Below are positions 1 to 6,505 of a stretch of 64,000 nt of DNA, piece after piece (the stretch's first letter is position 1; each line of letters starts with the position of its first letter). The translations under genes and the position numbers were made by a program. Source of the stretch: Polaromonas sp. JS666 (lineage in GTDB: Bacteria; Pseudomonadota; Gammaproteobacteria; Burkholderiales; Burkholderiaceae_C); assembly GCF_000013865.1 (NCBI RefSeq), contig NC_007948.1:1240001-1304000 (forward strand), given 5' to 3'. The notes beneath the pieces were generated by a model that was not told the origin of the DNA, searched no databases, and saw only the letters and a program-made list of their open reading frames with translations.

Positions 1-1
1 C

Positions 2-475
2 ATCACCCGCGACGCGAGCTTTCGCAAGATGTCTGAGGAAGCGTGGGACACGGTGCTGCGTACCAACCTCGACTCGATGTTCAACATGACCAAGCAGGTC
101 ATTGAAGACATGCTCCTGCTCGGATGGGGCCGTATTGTGAATATCTCGTCTGTCAATGGCCAACGCGGCGCTTTTGGTCAAGCCAACTATGCGGCGTCCA
201 AAGCCGGAATCCATGGGTTCACGAAGTCGCTGGCCCTGGAGTTTGCCAGCAAAAACATCACCGTCAATACCGTCTCGCCGGGCTACCTGAAAACCCGCAT
301 GGTCGAGAAGGTGCCGCCGCAGGTGCTGCAGGAGAAAATATTGCCGGAGATTCCCGCCGGACGGCTTGGTGACCCGGTCGAGGTCGCGGAACTGGTGGCG
401 TATCTGGTGTCGCAGCGCGCGGCCTTCACCACGGGCGCCAATTTGTCGATCAACGGTGGCCAGCACATGTACTGA
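2..475 (+). CDS. phaB: Acetoacetyl-CoA reductase, 5' end missing
   Basis: NADPH-dependent reduction of acetoacetyl-CoA to (R)-3-hydroxybutyryl-CoA, the step before PHA synthase. The frame is open from the first base of the window, so the Rossmann nucleotide-binding N-terminus lies upstream. What remains starts ITRDASFRKM and shows the short-chain dehydrogenase catalytic Ser in NISSVNG and the YxxxK pair in YAASK, followed by NTVSPGY and a C-terminal NGGQHMY ending that is typical of PhaB. A general SDR of the FabG type is the alternative, but ITRDA, SVNGQ and the C-terminus favour PhaB. A PHA synthase and a phasin-like gene lie 3-6 kb downstream, which fits a storage-polymer neighbourhood. 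Confidence 0.85.
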   Translation: MTRDASFRKMSEEAWDTVLRTNLDSMFNMTKQVIEDMLLLGWGRIVNISSVNGQRGAFGQANYAASKAGIHGFTKSLALEFASKNITVNTVSPGYLKTRMVEKVPPQVLQEKILPEIPAGRLGDPVEVAELVAYLVSQRAAFTTGANLSINGGQHMY

Positions 476-647
476 CTGTGCCGATCTTCCCTGATGAGGT
501 TGTACGCGATGCTGCACCGCCGTCGCGGGGTGCGGGCAAAGCGGTTTCCCCTGCGGGTTTTCAAATGCGCCAAATACGCACCCGTTCTGTCGCGGGCGCC
601 GGCTAGTGCAGTGTTGCACGAGGCCATCGCACGGTTTTTCCCCACGT

Positions 648-680
648 GCAGCAGACCATCCGTCACGGATGGTCTGCTGC
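648..680. terminator. Perfect 16-bp hairpin between convergent genes
   Basis: The arms GCAGCAGACCATCCGT and its exact complement flank a single C, giving a 33-base perfect palindrome. It lies between the convergent ends of the reductase gene and the hsp20 gene, so it could end transcripts from both sides. Neither side has a run of T after the stem, so a classic intrinsic terminator is not certain. The rest of 476-717 shows no gene. Confidence 0.45.
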
Positions 681-717
681 TGTGGACAGGGCCCACAGCG
701 TCGGCAGGGGGCAGCCC

Positions 718-1149
718 TTACTGCACGGTCAGTTTCTTGGACGCCGCAGTGGTTTTTTTTGGTAGTTCCAGCGTCAGTACGCCGTCGGCATACTTTGCCA
801 CGGCCTTGGCATCGTCCACGTCCTGAGACAGGCTGAAGGTGCGCGACACGCTGCCGTAGTAGCGCTCGCTGCGCAGCACCTTGTCATCGCTGCCCCTGGT
901 TTCCTTTTCCTGCTTGACCTCGGCGTCGATCTGCACGATGTTGCCGTCGATGCGCACATTGATATCTTCTTTCTTGACGCCGGGCAAGTCTGCCTTGACC
1001 ACGTAGGCGTCTTTTTTCTCCGAGACGTCCAGGCGCATCTGGATGGCCTGGGGGTTGATGTCCAGCGGGACCGGCGAGAAGAAGCGGCGCAAGGCCGACT
1101 CGAAGGTGTCGCTGATGCCGGGTTCGAATACACGCAGATGAGTTGTCAT
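718..1149 (-). CDS. Small heat shock protein, Hsp20 family
   Basis: ATP-independent holdase chaperone of 143 residues. The alpha-crystallin domain spans roughly residues 40-135 and includes VKADLPGVKKEDI, the family's A-DLPGV motif, and the late strand ADGVLTLELPKK with the G-x-L signature. The start at 1149 is chosen because AAGAGGA lies just upstream; the open frame runs 25 codons further but without such a site. The gene is the first intact one of the low-oxygen and storage cluster and lies 68 bases from an inverted-repeat element that now separates it from the BON gene upstream. No clear Fnr box or CIRCE site is visible in those 68 bases, so its own regulation is not readable here. Confidence 0.9.
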   Translation of the reverse strand: MTTHLRVFEPGISDTFESALRRFFSPVPLDINPQAIQMRLDVSEKKDAYVVKADLPGVKKEDINVRIDGNIVQIDAEVKQEKETRGSDDKVLRSERYYGSVSRTFSLSQDVDDAKAVAKYADGVLTLELPKKTTAASKKLTVQ

Positions 1150-1217
1150 GATGGTCCTCTTGGTTGTGGTTGAAAAAACGCGACTGAAAATTTTTCCTGA
1201 GACACGGAGACGGGCCA

Positions 1218-1369
1218 GGCCCAATACGGTTCAGTCAAGTTATTCACCCTGAATCGGAATGATCAAAACCTTGACTTGTCATTGCGGGCCTGACCCGCAA
1301 TCCATGGATCCCGGATCAAGTACGGGATGACAAACCAGGGGCAAGGGCTTAACTGAACCGTATTGGGGC
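1218..1369. repeat. Inverted-repeat element, copy 1 (MITE-like)
   Basis: About 152 bases bounded by a 22-base inverted repeat: left 1218-1239 contains CCAATACGGTTCAG and right 1348-1369 contains CTGAACCGTATTGG, with 2 mismatches over the full arm. The interior is itself palindromic (ATTGCGGG...CCCGCAAT and CCCGGATC...) and resembles a common proteobacterial intergenic palindrome. No open frame of note. The same ends occur at 12909-13074 around a different interior. No clear target duplication is seen at this copy. Confidence 0.75.
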
Positions 1370-1534
1370 TAGTACTCCGACCCAGAAATATCGAAACATG
1401 AAAGCGTGCCTTCGAACCCATGCCGTCGTTGCAAATCCTCGCCATAGCACGGCTATGTCTGCGATTTGCGCCTAGGCCTGGGCCCGAATCCATCGCTTTC
1501 ATTGCGTTCCGATACCTCTGTGTCGAAGTACTAG
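1369..1534. repeat. Second palindromic element, abutting copy 1
   Basis: Imperfect inverted repeat of about 35 bases per arm: CTAGTACTCCGAC at the left end and GTCGAAGTACTAG at the right, with ATGAAAGC and GCTTTCAT at the inner ends of the arms. A second stem lies inside (GCAAATC...CATAGC, ACG, GCTATG...GATTTGC, around 1433-1469). It directly follows the inverted-repeat element at 1218-1369. Its right end reads CTAG, which supplies the stop codon of the BON-domain gene. Confidence 0.65.
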
Positions 1535-2184
1535 GCACCGACCTCCAGCTTGTCGATCACGCGCGAAACGCCACGGGCGGCGAAGGCGGCACCTATGGCG
1601 GCGTCATGCTCCGCCAGCGAGTGCACCTTGCCCTTGATCGTGACGACGCCGCCTTCGACCTCGATGTCGAGGTGCCGGGCCTCGCGCGTTGCCTGCCGTG
1701 TGAGCGCCGCGGTGATCCCCGCGCCGATGTCCCTGGGACTTGCACGGGGCTTGATATGAATATGGCTGGTCAGACCACGTACACCGACCAGCGGACGGAT
1801 GCACTGCTCGGCGCTGGCGAGCTGGTAGCCCCAGTCAACCTCGCCGGTCAGGGTCACCCAGCCGTCTTCGACCTCGACCTTCACCCGCTCGTCGGGAACC
1901 AGCGAACTCCAGCGCAGTGCTGACGACGCGGCCTGCGCGATTTCGGAGTCGCTTCGCTGATGCTCGGCAGACAGTTTGACGTCCAGCTCGAGGGCAATGC
2001 CGCGGACTCCCGAGACGCGGCGCACCGCGCGCTCCACGGCACGCTTTTCAGCAAAGGTGTCGAGGTGGCCCGTGAGTGTCACCACGCCATCCCTGGCAAT
2101 GACCCCGATGCCTATGGGGTTGATGGCCGCGTCCCAGGCGAGTTCCGCCGTGACGTCGGCCTTGAGCTGTGCATCTGTTTTCAT
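1531..2184 (-). CDS. BON-domain protein with three BON repeats
   Basis: A 217-residue protein of three BON modules (roughly residues 5-70, 79-146 and 150-216), each with a D/E-G-x-V-T-L-x-G strand: RDGVVTLTGHL, EDGWVTLTGEV and EGGVVTIKGKV. BON domains bind phospholipid or act in envelope stress (OsmY type), but no signal peptide is visible, so a cytoplasmic or membrane-surface role is possible. The start is set by AAGGAG 8 bases before the ATG. The stop codon TAG is contributed by the end of the adjacent palindromic element, so the original C-terminus may have been altered when the repeat arrived. It precedes hsp20 in the same direction. Confidence 0.85.
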   Translation of the reverse strand: MKTDAQLKADVTAELAWDAAINPIGIGVIARDGVVTLTGHLDTFAEKRAVERAVRRVSGVRGIALELDVKLSAEHQRSDSEIAQAASSALRWSSLVPDERVKVEVEDGWVTLTGEVDWGYQLASAEQCIRPLVGVRGLTSHIHIKPRASPRDIGAGITAALTRQATREARHLDIEVEGGVVTIKGKVHSLAEHDAAIGAAFAARGVSRVIDKLEVGA

Positions 2185-2339
2185 GTTCGTACTCCTTGAA
2201 TCGTGGTCAATCGTGGGACGCAGGATGTGGTTACTGGCCGCTGCGAATTGCGGGCTCAATTCACTCTATGCCGTTGGCTTTTTCTGTCTTTGACATTTCG
2301 CAAATCGGCACACTGCACCTGACCTGTCGAGATAAGTGT

Positions 2340-2353
2340 TTGATCTGCTTCAA
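2340..2353. promoter_or_regulatory. Fnr/Anr-like box, one mismatch
   Basis: TTGATCTGCTTCAA matches the TTGAT-N4-ATCAA consensus with a single mismatch. It lies 156 bases upstream of the BON gene start in the 2185-2480 gap, which otherwise shows nothing I can name. The distance is long for a class II site. The family is known from Fnr/Anr; the assignment here is inference from the motif and from four similar sites in the same cluster. Confidence 0.4.
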
Positions 2354-2480
2354 CGGCATGAGTGCCCAGCCGCGGGGTGACGCCTGTGGCGATGGCCAGG
2401 ACCGCAAAAAAATACAGTGATGTGTCCAGCGGTGTGTTTGATACGGACCGTGGGCGGACCCGGCGCGACAGGCGCCCAGC

Positions 2481-3485
2481 TCAGGGAATGAGCACCGCGG
2501 CCCCGTTCACCGCCCCGGCGCGCAGCGCCTGCACCGCAGCATTGGCGTCGCGCAGTGCGAAGGTCTGCACATGGGTTTGCAGCGGCAAATCCTCCAGCAG
2601 CCGGAAGAAGGCCTCACCGTCGGCGCGCGTGAGGTTGGCGACCGACTTGAGTACCCGTTCGCCCCAGAGCAGCCGGTAGTCGAAGGCGGGGATGGTACTC
2701 ATGTGGATGCCGGCGCAGACCACGGTCCCGCCCTTGCGTGTGGCGGCCAGGGCCGCCGGCACCAGTTCGCCCGCAGGCGCGAAGATGAGTGCCGCGTCCA
2801 GCGATGCCGGTGCGGCGTCCGGGGAACCGCCGGCCCACACGGCGCCCAGGCTGCGGGCAAAATCCTGGCCGGCCTGATCGCCGGCGCGGGTGAAGGCGAA
2901 CACTTCCTGCTCCCGGGCCACGGCGATCTGGCAGATGATGTGAGCCGCAGCGCCGAAGCCGTACAGGCCCAGGCGGCGCGGCATGTCTGCGCCGGCCAGG
3001 CACCAGGCGCGAAAACCGATCAGGCCGGCGCACAGCAAGGGCGCTGCATGGGCGTCGTCGTAGCGCGCCGGCAGGGCCAGGCAGAAACGCTCGTTGGCGG
3101 CAGCGTACTCGGCGAAACCGCCGTCGCGGTCATAGCCGGTGAACACCGGAACGTCGCAGAGGTTTTCGCGGTCCATGGCGCAGAAGGCGCAGCGGCCGCA
3201 GGCGCCGCCCAGCCAGGGGATGCCGACACGCTGCCCGACGGTGAACCGCCCGGCCCTGGCGCCCAGGGCGACCACCTGCCCGACCACCTCATGCCCCGGA
3301 ACCACCTGGGGCCGCCGCGGCGGCAGTTCGCCGTCGATGATGTGCAGGTCGGTGCGGCAGACCCCGCAAGCGAGCACGCGCACCAGCAGGTCGTGCTCGC
3401 CGGTGGGCGGCAGCGGTTTGTGGGCCGCCAGCAGTCGCCGTCCGGCGGGGTCGGCGGTCATCGCGAACATCGAGGTCGGCAACAT
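2481..3485 (-). CDS. Zinc-dependent alcohol dehydrogenase (MDR family)
   Basis: Predicted NAD(P)-dependent oxidation of an alcohol or reduction of an aldehyde, substrate unknown. The 334-residue protein shows the catalytic zinc ligands in CGVCRTDLH and GHEVVG, the structural zinc Cys cluster CGRCAFCAMDRENLC, and the Rossmann segment GLYGFGAAA. The start at 3485 is the one where similarity to the family begins; an upstream extension to 3626 would add a low-complexity His/Ala tail made from tandem repeats and is unlikely. It is divergent from the PHA synthase gene, with the 173-base intergenic region carrying a tandem repeat. Such dehydrogenases often accompany Anr-controlled fermentation genes, which is inference here. 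Confidence 0.85.
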   Translation of the reverse strand: MLPTSMFAMTADPAGRRLLAAHKPLPPTGEHDLLVRVLACGVCRTDLHIIDGELPPRRPQVVPGHEVVGQVVALGARAGRFTVGQRVGIPWLGGACGRCAFCAMDRENLCDVPVFTGYDRDGGFAEYAAANERFCLALPARYDDAHAAPLLCAGLIGFRAWCLAGADMPRRLGLYGFGAAAHIICQIAVAREQEVFAFTRAGDQAGQDFARSLGAVWAGGSPDAAPASLDAALIFAPAGELVPAALAATRKGGTVVCAGIHMSTIPAFDYRLLWGERVLKSVANLTRADGEAFFRLLEDLPLQTHVQTFALRDANAAVQALRAGAVNGAAVLIP

Positions 3486-3578
3486 GCCACCATGGTACGC
3501 AATCCACCCCGGCATGGGTGGGTTTGGCAGGCTTGTCCTTGACCTGGCGCAAGCCGAAAATACGGTGCAGGTGGAATG

Positions 3579-3613
3579 ATGTGCAATATGTGCAATATGT
3601 GCAACATGTGCAT
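3579..3613. repeat. 9-bp tandem repeat in the phaC upstream region
   Basis: Four adjacent 9-base units, two of ATGTGCAAT, one ATGTGCAAC and a shortened ATGTGCAT, lie 46-80 bases before the phaC start codon, between the divergent dehydrogenase and phaC genes. Regular 9-base phasing of a GTGCA core could be a protein-binding array or a length-variable promoter element; the sequence alone does not decide. Confidence 0.8.
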
Positions 3614-3658
3614 GCGGCTGTAGCATGTGGTGACCATCGCCACCGAAAGGGGGTTTTC

Positions 3659-5413
3659 ATGGCGCTTTCCAATCCGCGTCCCGAGGGGCAGCACGCACTG
3701 CCTCCCATGGACGTTCCCCTCAAGCTCTGGCTGGCCCGGCAGGCACACGGCATCTCGCCGGCGTCGCTTACCCTGGCCTATACCGACTGGCTCAGCCACC
3801 TGCTGGTTTCTCCGTCGAAGCAGGCCGAGCTGGGCGCCAGCGCCCTGCGCAAGTGGCTGCTGTGGCTGCAGTACGCGCCGCAGCCCTGGCAACAGGATCG
3901 CCCCGTGAGCGTGGAGTCCCCGTCGCAGGACAAGCGCTTTTCGCGGCCCGAGTGGCAGGCGCCGCCGTTCAACGTTCTGGCGCAGGCCTTTTTGCAGCAG
4001 CAGCAGTGGTGGGCCGAGGCCATGACTGGCGTTCGGGGTGTGTCCCGGCACCATGAGGAGGTGGCAGCCTTCATCACCCGCCAGTGGCTGGACATGCTGT
4101 CGCCTTCCAATTTCATCGCCACCAATCCCCAGGTCCTGAAGGAGACGCTGGCCAATGGCGGCGTCAACCTTGCCACCGGGCTGGCCAACTGGTCGCGCGA
4201 TGCGGTCGCCGTCCTCACCGATGGCAAGCCGCGCGGCGTCGAGGCCTTCGCGCCCGGACAGGGCGTGGCGCTGACGCCGGGCAAGGTGGTGTTCAGAAAC
4301 CACCTGATCGAGCTGATCCAGTACGAGCCCGTCACGGCCGAGGTGGACACCGAGCCCGTGCTCATTGTCCCGTCATGGATCATGAAGTACTACATCCTCG
4401 ACCTGACGCCCGACGATTCGCTGGTCAAATACATGGTGGCGCAGGGGCACACCGTCTTCATGATTTCATGGCGGAACCCCGACAGCGGTGATCGGGACCT
4501 TGGCATGGATGACTACCTGGAGCTGGGGGTGATGGCGGCCCTGCAGGCTGTGCGCTCAGTGCGGCCACGTGCGCGTATCCACGCGATGGGCTACTGCCTG
4601 GGCGGAACACTGCTGGCCATCGCGGCAGCGGCCCTGGCCGGCAGCAGCCCCAACCTGCTGAAGACGGTGACGCTGCTGGCGGCGCAGGCCGATTTCCACG
4701 AGCCTGGCGAGCTGGGGCTGTTCATCGACGAGAGCCAGATCGCGTTTGTCGAAGACCTGATGGCCGAGTGGGGTTACCTCGACGAGCGGCAGATGGCGGG
4801 TGCCTTCGCGCTGATCAACTCCAAGGACCTGGTCTGGTCCAAGCTGGTCCATGAATACCTGATGGGGGCGCACACGCCCATGACGGCGCTGCGGGCCTGG
4901 AATGCCGATGCAACGCGCCTGCCCGCCCGCATGCACAGCGAGTACCTGCGCAGCCTGTACCTGCACAACGACCTGGCCGCGGGCCGCTACCGCGCTGCCG
5001 GCCAGGTGGTGAGGCTGTCCCACATCGAGCTGCCGCTCTTTGTGGTCGCGACCGAGAGCGACCATGTCTCGCCCTGGCACTCGGTGTACAAGATTCACCG
5101 CCTGACCTCCAGCCCGGTCAGCTTTGTGCTGAGTTCCGGTGGCCACAACGTGGGCATCGTCAATCCACCCGCAGGGCCTGCCGCCCATCCGCAGGCCAGC
5201 TACCGCATCGCCTCCCATGCGCCGGGCAAGGCGCCTGCCCATCCCGGGGACTGGCTCGACACGGCGGCGCGGCGTGAGGGGTCATGGTGGCCGGGCTGGC
5301 ATGACTGGCTGAACAAGCACTCATCGGGCAAGGTCAAACCACCCCGCGTCAACGCGGTTATGTTCGAGGGCGCTCCGCTGGCAGCGCCCGGCCGCTACGT
5401 GCACCTCGACTGA
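3659..5413 (+). CDS. phaC: Class I polyhydroxyalkanoate synthase
   Basis: Polymerises (R)-3-hydroxyacyl-CoA into PHA at the granule surface. The 584-residue length is typical of class I. The N-terminal PhaC domain is followed by an alpha/beta hydrolase core with the lipase-like box GYCLGG carrying the nucleophilic Cys near residue 320, an Asp in ESDHVSPW and the His in GGHNVGIVNPP, which complete the catalytic triad. The W of the dimer region and SWRNPDSGDRDLGMDDY are also present. The start at 3659 is supported by GAAAGGGGG upstream; the reading frame is open 47 codons further but through a tandem repeat. Convergent with the phasin-like gene and facing the dehydrogenase. Confidence 0.95.
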   Translation: MALSNPRPEGQHALPPMDVPLKLWLARQAHGISPASLTLAYTDWLSHLLVSPSKQAELGASALRKWLLWLQYAPQPWQQDRPVSVESPSQDKRFSRPEWQAPPFNVLAQAFLQQQQWWAEAMTGVRGVSRHHEEVAAFITRQWLDMLSPSNFIATNPQVLKETLANGGVNLATGLANWSRDAVAVLTDGKPRGVEAFAPGQGVALTPGKVVFRNHLIELIQYEPVTAEVDTEPVLIVPSWIMKYYILDLTPDDSLVKYMVAQGHTVFMISWRNPDSGDRDLGMDDYLELGVMAALQAVRSVRPRARIHAMGYCLGGTLLAIAAAALAGSSPNLLKTVTLLAAQADFHEPGELGLFIDESQIAFVEDLMAEWGYLDERQMAGAFALINSKDLVWSKLVHEYLMGAHTPMTALRAWNADATRLPARMHSEYLRSLYLHNDLAAGRYRAAGQVVRLSHIELPLFVVATESDHVSPWHSVYKIHRLTSSPVSFVLSSGGHNVGIVNPPAGPAAHPQASYRIASHAPGKAPAHPGDWLDTAARREGSWWPGWHDWLNKHSSGKVKPPRVNAVMFEGAPLAAPGRYVHLD

Positions 5414-5420
5414 CAGGCGC

Positions 5421-5440
5421 GACCGCCCGGGAGAGCGGTC
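5421..5440. terminator. Short hairpin between phaC and phasin-like gene
   Basis: GACCGC and GCGGTC form a 6-bp stem with an 8-base loop, 8 bases after the phaC stop. There is no T run, so termination by this stem alone is doubtful. Confidence 0.3.
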
Positions 5441-5460
5441 GGAGGCCGCGGGGCGGCAGC

Positions 5461-5928
5461 TTAATGCGTCGTCGGCCGGCTTCCCGCGCCATCCAGGGAG
5501 GCGGAAAGACTGGCTTGCCAGGCTTCAATCGCCGGCTTGAAGCTGTCGCCGGCGCTGGAGCCCAGCAGGTGGCTGGCGCAGCCCATCATTTCCAGCTGGG
5601 TCTTCATCATGGCTGTCGCGATCTGCTGCCAGTAGTGGGCCGCCTCCTGCATATCGAAACGCAGCAGGTCCGACTCAATGGTGAGCAGCTCGGCAGGCCC
5701 GTGCGGGTCGCGCAGCCTTTGTGCAGCCGACTCGTGGTGGACCGCGGCCTGGTGCGCGGCCTGTTGCTGGACTTTGCGGATGGCTTCGGAACCGCGGAAC
5801 ATGGCGCTCGCGCTGTCAGCCATCAGCGCGAACTGCAGGCGACCGAGGTTGGCGAGCAGGTTCCAGGGGGCGAAATCGGCAGCGGTCGCCTCGTGGGGCG
5901 GCGCACGCTGAGTGGTTTTGGTACTCAT
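5461..5928 (-). CDS. Phasin-like granule-associated protein
   Basis: A 155-residue, mostly helical, Gln- and Ala-rich protein without cysteines in pairs, signal peptide or membrane segments. The stretch FAPWNLLANLGRLQFALMAD and the amphipathic helix around ALMADSASAMFRGSEAIRKV fit the phasin pattern, and the second half contains MKTQLEMMGCASHLLGS. Phasins coat PHA granules and limit their size. The gene faces the PHA synthase gene across 47 bases. GAAAGGAAA precedes the ATG. Assignment rests on composition and neighbourhood rather than on an invariant motif. Confidence 0.7.
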   Translation of the reverse strand: MSTKTTQRAPPHEATAADFAPWNLLANLGRLQFALMADSASAMFRGSEAIRKVQQQAAHQAAVHHESAAQRLRDPHGPAELLTIESDLLRFDMQEAAHYWQQIATAMMKTQLEMMGCASHLLGSSAGDSFKPAIEAWQASLSASLDGAGSRPTTH

Positions 5929-5961
5929 GGTTTCCTTTCGTTTTCAGGGTGGGTGGAGGGA

Positions 5962-6366
5962 TCAGCGCCGCAGCGCCGGCTGCCGTTCATGCTCATGAAT
6001 GGCCTGGCAGGCGGTGCAGTAGGGGGTGGCCGGCAGGGCCGCAAGGCGTCGCAGATCGATGGCCTCGCCGCAGTCCAGGCAATGGCCGTAGCCCGGGGAT
6101 TTGCCGTTGGTGGCGTCGTCCAGCCGGCGAAGCGCGGCCAGCACCTGCTCGAGTTCATGGGCGGCATGGTCCACCTTTGCGTCGGCGACCGTCGCCAGTG
6201 ACTGTTCCGTTGCCACGTCCTTGAAATCCGTAACATCGTGTGACTCGGATTCGGCAGCTTCGTCTGACAGGCTGCCGGCGGCGCGCAGGACCGCGCGCAA
6301 CTCGGCCTCGCGCTGGGTGAGAAGCAGACGAAAACGCGGTGCCTGGCTGCTGTCGTAGGTTTCCAT
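5962..6366 (-). CDS. DksA/TraR-family zinc finger protein
   Basis: A 134-residue protein with an N-terminal helical part (about residues 10-80, predicted coiled coil) and a C-terminal four-cysteine zinc finger CLDCGEAIDLRRLAALPATPYCTAC condensed here as CLDCG and YCTAC. This is the DksA/TraR plan: binding in the RNA polymerase secondary channel. The coiled-coil tip does not show the DxxDxA triad of true DksA at an obvious position, though DVTDFKDVA is near it, so it is more likely a DksA-like paralogue with a specialised stress role. It lies downstream of a candidate Fnr/Anr box at 6422 and co-directional with the phasin-like gene. Confidence 0.8.
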   Translation of the reverse strand: METYDSSQAPRFRLLLTQREAELRAVLRAAGSLSDEAAESESHDVTDFKDVATEQSLATVADAKVDHAAHELEQVLAALRRLDDATNGKSPGYGHCLDCGEAIDLRRLAALPATPYCTACQAIHEHERQPALRR

Positions 6367-6421
6367 GGAGCATCCTTGTTGAGGGTGTCGTCCATTTTGT
6401 GGCGCGCCAGCGCCGCAATCG

Positions 6422-6435
6422 TTGATCTAGAGCAA
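6422..6435. promoter_or_regulatory. Fnr/Anr-like box between divergent genes
   Basis: TTGATCTAGAGCAA has a perfect left half-site TTGAT and a right half-site AGCAA with one mismatch. It lies 56 bases upstream of the DksA-like gene and 71 bases upstream of the acyl-CoA synthetase gene, so it could serve either or both. Inferred from motif only. Confidence 0.5.
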
Positions 6436-6505
6436 ATGCGGACGCTGCCCGGGCGCTAATCTGGTCTGGTCAGACGGGATGGCCCGCCTGCGTGCAAGGA
6501 ATCCC

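Noticed and set aside
2196..2210. TTGA...TCAA palindrome before the BON gene as an Fnr box
   Set aside because: TTGAATCGTGGTCAA has the wrong inner bases and a 15-base span instead of 14; it also overlaps the leader close to the start codon.
3518..3658. N-terminal extension of PHA synthase through the 9-bp repeat
   Set aside because: The extension is low complexity and a strong ribosome binding site precedes the ATG at 3659, where similarity to the family begins.
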